Counted from the first letter of the stretch, positions 1-5,911 are shown. The stretch is 8,345 bases of DNA from Clostridia bacterium (GCA_900753245.1 CAADYJ010000005.1:1-8345), one strand, 5' to 3'. Notes: generated by a model not told the origin, from the letters alone. Made by a program: numbers and translations.

Positions 1-2
1 TC

Positions 3-134
3 AAATTAGGAAATCTTAAAAGTCATGAAATAAAAAAAGTTTATGATTTTAGTAAAAAGTTTTCCTACAAAAAATTTATGCTATCAATTTTAACTCGTCC
101 TATTTACAAAGAAAAAAATTATCTATATAATTAA
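3..134 (+). CDS. C-terminal end of an unrecognised protein (cut by window edge)
   Basis: The third forward frame is open from the window edge to a TAA at 132-134 and gives 43 residues ending in KEKNYLYN. The piece is basic and rich in Lys, Phe and Tyr, with no signature I recognise. The next gene starts 27 nt after the stop, in the same frame and direction, and no terminator hairpin lies between, so the two are probably co-transcribed. The other forward frames are closed early in this stretch (stops at 7-9 and 17-19), which supports this frame. The function cannot be inferred from this fragment. Confidence 0.5.
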   Translation, partial: KLGNLKSHEIKKVYDFSKKFSYKKFMLSILTRPIYKEKNYLYN

Positions 135-161
135 AAAAACAAAAGAAAAAGGAGAAAAGAA

Positions 162-653
162 TTGGAATATAAGAAATTTATTCCAGTAAATTGGAATGAG
201 AATTTAAAAGAGGGACAAATAGTAGAAGGAACAGTAAAAAATATTAGACATTATGGAGCTTTTGTAGAAATAGATGGTGGAATAGTAGGACTTGTTCATA
301 TAGAAGATATGTCTGTTGCGAGAATAAAATCACCATATGAAAGATTAAAAATTGGACAAAAAACAAATTTTGTGGTAAAATCAATAGATAGGGAGAATAA
401 AAAAATTCTTTTGTCATATAAAGAAATATTAGGTTCATGGGAAGAAAACGCAAAAAAATTCCATGAAGGAGTTGTAGTTACCGGAAAAGCAAGAGAAGTA
501 GAAAAATCTAAAAATGGTATTTTTGTAGAGCTAACTCCAAACTTAGTAGGACTTGCTGAATATAAAGAAGGTATAGAATATGGGCAAGACGTTAATGTTT
601 ATATAAAAAGAATTATCCCAGACAAAAAGAAAGTTAAATTAATAATAGTTTAA
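162..653 (+). CDS. Two-domain S1 RNA-binding protein
   Basis: This 163-aa protein is built almost entirely of OB-fold S1 repeats. Residues 16-87 form a canonical S1 domain: EGQIVEGTVKNI, then YGAFVEIDGGIVGLVHIEDM, then LKIGQ and a closing KKILLSYK strand. Residues 101-163 form a second, more diverged copy (NGIFVELTPNLVGLAEY, GQDVNVYIKRI). S1 domains bind single-stranded RNA in ribosomal protein S1, PNPase and small translation or RNA-decay factors. The protein is much shorter than ribosomal S1 (usually four or more repeats), so it is an S1-like accessory protein rather than S1 itself. The start is TTG at 162, chosen because GGAG (151-154) lies 7 nt upstream and no other start codon lies between it and the in-frame stop at 132-134. 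It probably shares a transcript with the fragment upstream and the gene at 694. The role in RNA metabolism or translation is inferred from the fold. Confidence 0.85.
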   Translation: MEYKKFIPVNWNENLKEGQIVEGTVKNIRHYGAFVEIDGGIVGLVHIEDMSVARIKSPYERLKIGQKTNFVVKSIDRENKKILLSYKEILGSWEENAKKFHEGVVVTGKAREVEKSKNGIFVELTPNLVGLAEYKEGIEYGQDVNVYIKRIIPDKKKVKLIIV

Positions 654-659
654 AAAATA

Positions 660-679
660 TTTAAGATGAATATCTTAAA
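660..679 (+). other. Small hairpin abutting the RBS of the 694 gene
   Basis: TTTAAGAT (660-667) and ATCTTAAA (672-679) are exact inverse complements around a 4-nt GAAT loop. The right arm overlaps the A-rich start of the Shine-Dalgarno AAAAGGAGG (677-685). No T-tract follows, so this is not a terminator. It could tune translation of the downstream gene or be an mRNA-processing site. The stem is AT-rich and weak. Confidence 0.35.
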
Positions 680-693
680 AGGAGGAAGTAAAT

Positions 694-1635
694 ATGGTAG
701 AAGATAATGAAATTAAAGCTCAAGTATCTCCATTTGCAATTCGTGATGGAGAAATAAAAACTTTTGATGGCAAAGATGGATATGTTTCAATGAATCAAAT
801 TATACACAAAATAAACATAGGTCATATAAATGATGTGCATTTTTCAATTATGGAATTAGTTAATGAATTTGAATTTATGACATCAAGACAAATTTTTCAA
901 TTATTAGAATGGAAAGGTATTGATGTAAAGTCACAAGATAAATTGAATAATAAGCTAGAACAACTTGTTAAAGCAAAAATATTAACAAGATACTATTTTA
1001 GCTCTGAAGAAGGAAAAGGAATATACCGTATATATTGTTTAGAGAAAATGGGAAAATACTTGCTAAATTCTAGAGGGGTTGAATGTAAATGGCAACCTAC
1101 AGATAATACAAAACCTGTTGCTATGATAAAAAAACGTTTAGCAGGAAATCAAACAATTATTGCTTACTTAAGGAAAGTAAAAGCATTTGATTCATATATT
1201 GCAAAACCAGCAATTAATGCAAAAATGTTGGGAAAAGTATTTAAAGCTACAGGTGGAAGTGTAAAATTAACTAAGAATGGAAAAGCACTTCAATTTGTAT
1301 TTGAAGTAGTAAGAAGAGAAGATGACTGGGAAAAGAAATTAGTAGATAAAATGAAAATGTATCAAGATTTTTATGATAATTTTGTACCAGGAGATTCAGG
1401 ATTTGCTTCAATGCCACAATTAATTCTTATTTGTGAAGATGAAAAACATATGGCAGAAACTTTTAAAACTATTGTTGTAAATAATGTAGGAATAAAACAA
1501 ATAAAATTATATTTTTCTACAGATTTAAGGCAAAATGAAGAAACACTTGCAAAAACATTAGTAGAATTCAAACAAGATCCAGAAACTAAAAAGTATAAAA
1601 TGGAAGATGTAGAAGTTAAGTTGTTAGGAATATAA
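694..1635 (+). CDS. Replication-relaxation-like winged-helix protein
   Basis: The protein has 313 aa. Residues about 45-125 look like a winged helix-turn-helix: helices around VHFSIMELVNEFEFMTSRQIFQLL and KLNNKLEQLVKAKILTRYYF, then a wing (GKGIYRIYCLEKMGKYLL). The C-terminal half (about 150-313) has an alpha/beta, nuclease-like pattern: FVFEVVRRED (201-210), then DKMKMYQDFYDNF, then PQLILICEDEKHMAETFKTIV. This order is typical of the replication-relaxation family (Pfam PF13814), whose members occur on plasmids and integrative elements and are tied to replication or relaxation of the element's DNA. I recognise it from architecture, not from close identity. The ATG has a strong RBS (AAAAGGAGG, 677-685, 8-nt spacer). 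It follows the S1 gene by 40 nt. The nearest gene with a matching role is the VirD4-like ATPase that was its second neighbour before the IS arrived. An alternative is a plain wHTH regulator. Confidence 0.65.
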   Translation: MVEDNEIKAQVSPFAIRDGEIKTFDGKDGYVSMNQIIHKINIGHINDVHFSIMELVNEFEFMTSRQIFQLLEWKGIDVKSQDKLNNKLEQLVKAKILTRYYFSSEEGKGIYRIYCLEKMGKYLLNSRGVECKWQPTDNTKPVAMIKKRLAGNQTIIAYLRKVKAFDSYIAKPAINAKMLGKVFKATGGSVKLTKNGKALQFVFEVVRREDDWEKKLVDKMKMYQDFYDNFVPGDSGFASMPQLILICEDEKHMAETFKTIVVNNVGIKQIKLYFSTDLRQNEETLAKTLVEFKQDPETKKYKMEDVEVKLLGI

Positions 1636-1696
1636 ATTCTAAAATTGAACTAATATGGAAAAAGGCTATAAATGGCTTTAATATTATTTACATAAA

Positions 1697-1725
1697 TTGA
1701 CATTTGCGTAAATAAATGGTATTAT
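1697..1725 (+). promoter_or_regulatory. Sigma-A promoter of the small acidic ORF
   Basis: A perfect -35 box TTGACA (1697-1702) is followed after exactly 17 nt by TATTAT (1720-1725), one mismatch from the consensus -10. Transcription would start near 1732, about 60 nt before the ATG at 1792. This is the best promoter in the window. It shows that the acidic ORF is transcribed on its own rather than only by read-through from the 694 gene. Confidence 0.8.
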
Positions 1726-1731
1726 AAAAAC

Positions 1732-1755
1732 ATCAATAATAATATTTTTATTGAT
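1732..1755 (+). other. 5' UTR hairpin at the predicted transcript start
   Basis: ATCAATAA (1732-1739) pairs exactly with TTATTGAT (1748-1755) around an 8-nt loop. The stem begins at the transcription start predicted from the promoter. A 5'-terminal stem of this kind commonly protects mRNA from 5'-end-dependent decay. Immediately after it, TCTCTCTGC (1755-1763) is the exact inverse complement of GCAGAGAGA (1976-1984), just before the terminator. Confidence 0.5.
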
Positions 1756-1791
1756 CTCTCTGCACATTTCTTTATATAGGAGGAGTTTAAT

Positions 1792-1947
1792 ATGGGACCA
1801 TATGATGAAGAATTGGAAAGAAACTTAGATAGTGAAGATGTTCAACATGCAGTTAATAATGGTTATTTAACTCAGTCATCGTTAGATTCAAATACCTATT
1901 ATGATGGTGATGGGGTAGAATACGATCAAGATTATAACCGTAAGTAG
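1792..1947 (+). CDS. Small acidic protein, 51 aa, function unknown
   Basis: The ORF encodes 51 residues, beginning MGPYDEELERNLDSEDV and ending EYDQDYNRK. Thirteen residues are Asp or Glu against three Lys or Arg, so it is strongly acidic. It has several Tyr, one His, no Cys, and no hydrophobic stretch or signal peptide, so it should be cytosolic and perhaps partly disordered. The evidence that it is a gene is its signals: the consensus promoter at 1697-1725, the RBS AGGAGGAG (1778-1785) 6 nt before ATG, tandem TAG stops (1945-1950) and a dedicated terminator at 1985-2018. It is a short, self-contained transcription unit between the replication-relaxation-like gene and, before the IS inserted, the 3' end of the VirD4-like gene. 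I recognise no family. An acidic microprotein could be a DNA mimic, an inhibitor or an adaptor, but nothing here proves any of these. The transcript could also act mainly as RNA. Confidence 0.6.
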   Translation: MGPYDEELERNLDSEDVQHAVNNGYLTQSSLDSNTYYDGDGVEYDQDYNRK

Positions 1948-1984
1948 TAGTTTTTTAGTAACTTAGTAATTAAAAGCAGAGAGA

Positions 1985-2018
1985 AAAAATAGGAGATAAA
2001 TTAATATCTCCTATTTTT
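1985..2018 (+). terminator. Strong intrinsic terminator (formerly bidirectional)
   Basis: AAAAATAGGAGATA (1985-1998) and TATCTCCTATTTTT (2005-2018) form a perfect 14-bp stem with a 6-nt loop. The T-run ends the acidic ORF's transcript. Because the stem begins with an A-run, it is also a terminator on the minus strand (hairpin followed by a T-run there). Before the IS inserted it lay just beyond the stop of the leftward VirD4-like gene and would have served both convergent genes. Confidence 0.85.
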
Positions 2019-2020
2019 CT
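2013..2020. repeat. Left target-site duplication of the IS (8 bp)
   Basis: ATTTTTCT here is repeated exactly at 3506-3513, directly outside the two IS ends. Eight base pairs is the usual duplication length for the ISL3 family. The copy overlaps the T-tract of the terminator at 1985-2018. Confidence 0.9.
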
Positions 2021-2045
2021 GGTTCTATAATAAATGTTGGGGTGG
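2021..2045 (+). repeat. Left terminal inverted repeat (IRL) of the IS
   Basis: These 25 bp match the inverse of 3481-3505 at 17 positions. The ten inner bases GTTGGGGTGG are identical in both ends and are the likely transposase contact core. The outer 15 bp are more diverged but share GG at the tip. Confidence 0.85.
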
Positions 2046-2077
2046 TTATAAAAAAATAACTACTTCAACATTTTTTT
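2032..2077 (+). terminator. IS left-end inward terminator overlapping IRL
   Basis: The 18-nt arm 2032-2049 pairs with 2056-2073 around an A6 loop, and T-residues continue to 2077. Three of the 18 pairs (2040-2065, 2041-2064, 2044-2061) are G-U in the rightward RNA and would be C-A mismatches in the opposite RNA. The hairpin is therefore strong only for transcripts entering the IS from the left. The IRL core GTTGGGGTGG lies wholly in the left arm. It would stop outside transcription from reaching the transposase gene. Confidence 0.75.
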
Positions 2078-2153
2078 GTAAAAAATAATGCACTTATCTT
2101 AAATACCTGATAAAATGTAATTGCTAAACCACATTTAAAGGAGGTATTGATAA

Positions 2154-3341
2154 GTGCTAACTAATTGTATCAAAGATTTATTAAATTTAAAAGGGGTTAT
2201 TATTAAAAATGTGAAAAATTTAAAAGATGTTGTGGAAATTTATGTTGAAATGCCCGTTAAACCACATATCTGTCCTAAATGTGGTGCAGAAACTACTAAA
2301 ATTCACGATTACAGACCTCAAACTATTAAAGATATTCCTATCTACTTTAAACCTACTAATCTTATTTATAATAAACGTAGATATGAATGTAAATGCTGTA
2401 GCAAAAGTTTTTATGAAGATAATCCTATTATTTTTAAATATCATAGAAAAACTCTTAGACTTACTGGCTTTATTATTAATGAACTTCGTAATTTAGTTTC
2501 TTGTACTGATGTAGCTAAAAAGGTTAATGTTTCTACTAATTCTGTCTGTAGATTATTATCTCCTTTTGCTATTACTAACACTAAATTACCTAGAGTCCTT
2601 TGTATTGATGAATTTAAAGGTAATGCCGGACACTATAAGTACCAAGTTGCTCTTATTAATGGTGAAACTCACGAAGTTGTCGATATTCTTGAATGTAGGC
2701 GTAAACATGAACTTTGTGAATATTTTAAAAAATTTCCTAAAGAAGAATTAGATAATGTTAAATACTTTGTTACTGATTTATGGGAAACTTATAAAGATAT
2801 TGGATTTACTTATTTTAGAAAAACTAAAATCATTGCTGACCACTTTCACTTTGCTAGATATGCTTGTGATGCTGTTAATAAAATAAGAATTGAAGTTCAA
2901 AATAAACTGCCTAAAAAAGAAAGAATTTATTTTAAACATTCTAGAAAATTATTACTTTCTAGAGCTTGTAAACTACAAACAGATGAACAAAAAGATGAAC
3001 TTTCTTATATTTTAATAAATTATTCTGAAAATCTTCGTATAGCTTATAAAGAAAAAGAAGAACTATTAGATATTATTCACTCAGAGCAACAACCTGAAAT
3101 TAAAATATCACTTCTTAATTCTTGGGTTAAACGTAATTTAGAATCTGATATAGAACAACTAAAAGAATGTGCTAAAACATATCAACATTGGTACCCTGAG
3201 ATAAGAAATTCTTTAGAAGTACCTTATTCTAATGGTCCAACAGAAGGATTTAATAATAAGATTAAAGTACTAAAAAGAGTATCTTTTGGTATTAGAAATT
3301 TTAAACATTTAAAAGCTAGAATTTTATTATTAAATAGATAA
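2154..3341 (+). CDS. ISL3-family transposase
   Basis: This 395-aa DDE transposase moves the surrounding IS. A zinc-finger-like region carries CPKC (Cys40, Cys43) and CKCC (Cys79, Cys82), as in the zf-ISL3 domain. A helix-turn-helix follows at about 95-140 (CTDVAKKVNVSTNSVCRLL). The catalytic domain starts with VLCIDEFKG (Asp152), continues with YFVTDLWETYKD (Asp208) and IADHFHFAR, and ends with SNGPTEGFNNKIKVLKR (Glu364) and SFGIRNFKHLKARIL. These are hallmark ISL3/IS1167-type motifs, and the length fits the family's roughly 400-aa size. The start is GTG at 2154, preceded by a full SD AAGGAGG (2138-2144, 9-nt spacer). No stop or frameshift interrupts it, so it is probably functional. I see no convincing promoter inside the element, and the left-end terminator should block outside transcription. 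Confidence 0.95.
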   Translation: MLTNCIKDLLNLKGVIIKNVKNLKDVVEIYVEMPVKPHICPKCGAETTKIHDYRPQTIKDIPIYFKPTNLIYNKRRYECKCCSKSFYEDNPIIFKYHRKTLRLTGFIINELRNLVSCTDVAKKVNVSTNSVCRLLSPFAITNTKLPRVLCIDEFKGNAGHYKYQVALINGETHEVVDILECRRKHELCEYFKKFPKEELDNVKYFVTDLWETYKDIGFTYFRKTKIIADHFHFARYACDAVNKIRIEVQNKLPKKERIYFKHSRKLLLSRACKLQTDEQKDELSYILINYSENLRIAYKEKEELLDIIHSEQQPEIKISLLNSWVKRNLESDIEQLKECAKTYQHWYPEIRNSLEVPYSNGPTEGFNNKIKVLKRVSFGIRNFKHLKARILLLNR

Positions 3342-3365
3342 AATATATTAATTGAATATATAAAT

Positions 3366-3386
3366 AGCCAATTTATCAATTGGTTT
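3366..3386 (+). terminator. Possible weak terminator of the transposase gene
   Basis: AGCCAATT (3366-3373) pairs with AATTGGTT (3378-3385), one pair being G-U, around a TATC loop. Only three T residues (3384-3386) follow before an A, so termination would be inefficient. It lies 24 nt after the transposase stop. Confidence 0.3.
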
Positions 3387-3447
3387 ATTAAGTATATCTA
3401 AAATTACATATTTTCAGTTATTTTTGATCTAAACATTAAATTGCATT

Positions 3448-3491
3448 AAAAAAGCTGAGGCAGAAAACTTTCAAAGTTTTCCACCCCAACT
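3448..3491 (-). terminator. IS right-end inward terminator overlapping IRR
   Basis: On the minus strand, 3491-3473 pairs with 3471-3453, up to 19 bp around a minimal loop, followed by six T residues (3453-3448). Four pairs are G-U in the leftward RNA and become C-A mismatches in the rightward RNA, so it is strong only for transcripts entering from the right. The IR core (3490-3481 read leftward, GTTGGGGTGG) lies entirely in the first arm. It starts 24 nt after the VirD4-like stop and probably now terminates that gene. Confidence 0.75.
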
Positions 3492-3505
3492 ATTGACATT
3501 CAGCC
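3481..3505 (-). repeat. Right terminal inverted repeat (IRR) of the IS
   Basis: Read on the minus strand from 3505 it begins GGCTGAATGTCAATA and ends in the shared core GTTGGGGTGG. It matches IRL (2021-2045) at 17 of 25 positions. Confidence 0.85.
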
Positions 3506-3513
3506 ATTTTTCT
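3506..3513. repeat. Right target-site duplication of the IS (8 bp)
   Basis: ATTTTTCT is identical to 2013-2020. It ends one base before the stop codon of the VirD4-like gene (TAA, complement of 3515-3517), so the insertion spared that coding region. Confidence 0.9.
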
Positions 3514-3514
3514 T

Positions 3515-5878
3515 TTAACCGTTTGGATTACCTTTTTTTAAATCATATACTACAGCATCTTCATTATCATATAAAAATTTTGTATCATTATTGTCCGTTT
3601 TTATTGGATCAATATCTCCATTTATATCTTTTTCATATTCTGGGTCATCTTTCCAACTATTTGATTTTTTCTTCTTAGGTTCTGCATCTTCTGCTATACC
3701 ATTTGTAAATTTTTCAAAATCATATTTTTTGTCTGTATGTTTTTCTTTATATTTAGCATCCATAAAATCTAATTTACCATCTGCTAGTTGAATTACACCT
3801 TTATTATTTTTATATTTAAATAGACAAGACTTAAATGTTGTAGCTCTTACTTTATCTGGAGCAAATTTTGGTTGCCACTTCCACTCAATATTTGTATACT
3901 TAGGATCATATTTTCCTTTTTCAGTATCATATGAATTTCCAAAAGTCCATTTTCTTATGTTTCCAAATTCTTTAGACCACCAATCATTTTCTTCAATTGA
4001 ATTGTTACCAAATACTAATTTATTAATGCAGTTTGAAACGATTGTGTTTCTGTATTTTGAGTTTACATCACCTAATTGAGCAAGTGTTTGTGAAGAAATA
4101 GTTGTACCTACTTTATATTTTCTATATAAAGTAAATATAGGTTCTGTTACTTTAGAAATGAATTCAGGGAATTCATCTATATATAAGAAGTGAGGTATTC
4201 TTGTATTTTCATTTCCTGGTCTTCTTAAAATAGCATTTTGCATAAATAATATAAAGAACATACCAAATGTTTTATGAACATTTGCACCCAAGTCTCCTCT
4301 TCTTGTACATAAGAAAACTACTTCACCATTTTCAAGAATTTTTTCGTAATTTATATTATTAGTTCTATTACAAATAATGCTTTTTACTCCTGGATAACGA
4401 AGCAATTTTTCAAGTATAGAAGAAGCATATTGTACAGCTTTTTCTGTATCTAATCTTCTAGGAGCATTTGCATAAAAGTGTCTTTTAAAATATTGAATTG
4501 TTAATGAATGTTCTTCTGCTATTTCAGGTATTGCTTCTAATTTTTTACACATATCTTCAACAGCATCCATATTTTTGAATAATTTTAAAACATCTTCTAA
4601 TGTTGGTAAATAATCTTTATCTTTATAAATAATTGGATAACTAGCCTTTAGTAAAGTACAAGTATTTTCTAAAGCTTCTGTTACATCATTTTCCATATTA
4701 ACTTTATCCATATTAGATAATGTACCTTGATACATTGCTTTTAAAACATATGAGAATACTCCTGCAGTTTTTAATGGATTCTCATATACAAATGGATTTA
4801 ATCCTATAGAAGATTTATCATTTGGATCTACAAGATGATATGGAATGTTAAAGTTTTCTGCTACTTCCATCATATGAGATATAGATTCATAATCTGGAGA
4901 AATAGATGTAATACCTAAAGTTTTATATATAATTTTTCCACCAGATTCACCTAAAATCATATTTTTCATATAAGCTTTATATAAGCCTTCTTTTCCTTGA
5001 ACAGGAGTAAGCATGTTTAAATTAAAATGTTCATTAATGTAATCGTTAGTATATGGACAATTTAAAGTTGCAATTCCTGTTTTTAAAGCTGTATACCCCA
5101 TTTCTTTGGCAGTACTACGGAAGAAATATTTTTTCTCTAAATCTCTTGCTACCATTGGTTCAAAGACTAAAGAAGTTTTTCCTGTGCCAGAAGGTCCAAC
5201 AACTAAAAATTGATTAAATCTACTTCCTTCAGGAATAATTTCTTTTGCACCTGTTTCTTTATTCATACATACAAACATTTCACAAGAATAAGGACCTTTT
5301 CCAGTTGTAACATTAGTTAATTTAATTCCACCATAATCCCAAATTGATTCTTGTAATAAACGTGTATCATTAACTTGTGTATATAAAAATTTAAATAATT
5401 TCGGTACTGTTACTATTGGTAAATATATTGCTATGGCTGATAATGCAGGTCTAAATAATTCGGAGAATTCAGTAGCAAGTGTTGTATATCCTGGCAAAGA
5501 TAATAAACCAAACCATATAGATGCATTTAACCATTGTATAATCATTGATATAGTAATAGTGTATAAACAAATTACATATAAATTAAATAATGTAGATTTC
5601 ATATTATTTGAACTTGCAAATTTTGAAGCAAACCCAAATAAAAAAGCAAATACAGGACAAGCTAAAGCAAATGTGTACATAAATGGATTCCAATAAGATA
5701 CTCCTACTCCTGTAAATATTAAAAATAAAACTTCTACAATTCTATCTACCATGAAATAAATAGAAAGGAGAGTTAATATATATGTAACAAATGTATTTCT
5801 ATCTGTTTTTAAAAACTTTAAAAATTTGTCTATATATTTCAAGTTTTTCACCACTTTCAAAATATTAAAATAATTCAT
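3515..5878 (-). CDS. VirD4/TraG-like type IV coupling ATPase
   Basis: This is a membrane-anchored AAA-like ATPase of the VirD4/TraG/TraD type, 787 aa from the ATG at 5878. The N-terminus has about four hydrophobic segments (about 32-55, 64-86, 96-116 and 140-160). The motor domain follows: Walker A GPSGTGKT (228-235), Walker B FLYIDE (564-569) and the SSQTLAQL motif (595-602) typical of TraG/VirD4. The charged tail from about 730 (AEPKKKKSNSW, then a D/N-rich stretch) looks disordered. In conjugation such proteins bring DNA-relaxase complexes to a secretion channel and pump the substrate across the membrane. No relaxase or channel gene is visible here. The start is uncertain. A TTG at 5911 would add 11 residues but forms the -35 box of a good promoter. 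A TTG at 5842 with GGTG upstream would shorten the protein by 12 residues. The gene is divergent from the flippase and convergent with the acidic ORF. Confidence 0.88.
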   Translation of the reverse strand: MNYFNILKVVKNLKYIDKFLKFLKTDRNTFVTYILTLLSIYFMVDRIVEVLFLIFTGVGVSYWNPFMYTFALACPVFAFLFGFASKFASSNNMKSTLFNLYVICLYTITISMIIQWLNASIWFGLLSLPGYTTLATEFSELFRPALSAIAIYLPIVTVPKLFKFLYTQVNDTRLLQESIWDYGGIKLTNVTTGKGPYSCEMFVCMNKETGAKEIIPEGSRFNQFLVVGPSGTGKTSLVFEPMVARDLEKKYFFRSTAKEMGYTALKTGIATLNCPYTNDYINEHFNLNMLTPVQGKEGLYKAYMKNMILGESGGKIIYKTLGITSISPDYESISHMMEVAENFNIPYHLVDPNDKSSIGLNPFVYENPLKTAGVFSYVLKAMYQGTLSNMDKVNMENDVTEALENTCTLLKASYPIIYKDKDYLPTLEDVLKLFKNMDAVEDMCKKLEAIPEIAEEHSLTIQYFKRHFYANAPRRLDTEKAVQYASSILEKLLRYPGVKSIICNRTNNINYEKILENGEVVFLCTRRGDLGANVHKTFGMFFILFMQNAILRRPGNENTRIPHFLYIDEFPEFISKVTEPIFTLYRKYKVGTTISSQTLAQLGDVNSKYRNTIVSNCINKLVFGNNSIEENDWWSKEFGNIRKWTFGNSYDTEKGKYDPKYTNIEWKWQPKFAPDKVRATTFKSCLFKYKNNKGVIQLADGKLDFMDAKYKEKHTDKKYDFEKFTNGIAEDAEPKKKKSNSWKDDPEYEKDINGDIDPIKTDNNDTKFLYDNEDAVVYDLKKGNPNG

Positions 5879-5882
5879 ATAT

Positions 5883-5911
5883 ATTATCTTACAAAATAGC
5901 GAAAAAATCAA
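5883..5911 (-). promoter_or_regulatory. Probable promoter of the VirD4-like gene
   Basis: Read leftward, TTGATT (5911-5906) is followed after 17 nt by GATAAT (5888-5883), giving 4 of 6 and 5 of 6 consensus matches. The -10 box ends only four bases before the ATG at 5878. The mRNA would therefore be leaderless, or translation would start at the TTG at 5842. Confidence 0.5.

Larger units (their letters stand above)
2021..3505 (+). mobile_element. Complete ISL3-family insertion sequence, 1485 bp
   Basis: The element runs from GGTTCTATAA (2021) to the inverse of GGCTGAATGT at 3505. The outer 25 bp of each end align as inverted repeats with 17 of 25 matches, including a perfect inner core GTTGGGGTGG (2036-2045, inverse at 3481-3490). 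The outer GG(C/T)T resembles the GGCTCTTTGTCAA-type ends I associate with the ISL3 family. An exact 8-bp direct repeat flanks it. It holds one apparently intact transposase gene and subterminal hairpins at both ends. Intact ORF, intact ends and an undamaged duplication suggest a recent, possibly still active insertion. Its codon choice (more ACT, CCT, GTT, ATT and CGT) differs from the ACA, GCA and AGA preference of neighbouring genes, which is consistent with acquisition. Confidence 0.92.

Noticed and set aside
2036..3490. IS boundaries placed at the perfect 10-bp core GTTGGGGTGG
   Set aside because: The flanking 8-mers (2028-2035 and 3491-3498) do not match each other. Extending 15 bp outward gives GG-tipped ends and an exact 8-bp duplication.
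5433..5696. Forward ORF of 87 codons inside the VirD4-like gene
   Set aside because: It lies antisense to the well-supported membrane segment of the ATPase, with no RBS of its own. It is a shadow of that gene.
5879..5911. TTG at 5911 as the start of the VirD4-like protein
   Set aside because: It has no Shine-Dalgarno, and the TTG forms the -35 box of a well-spaced promoter reading into the gene.
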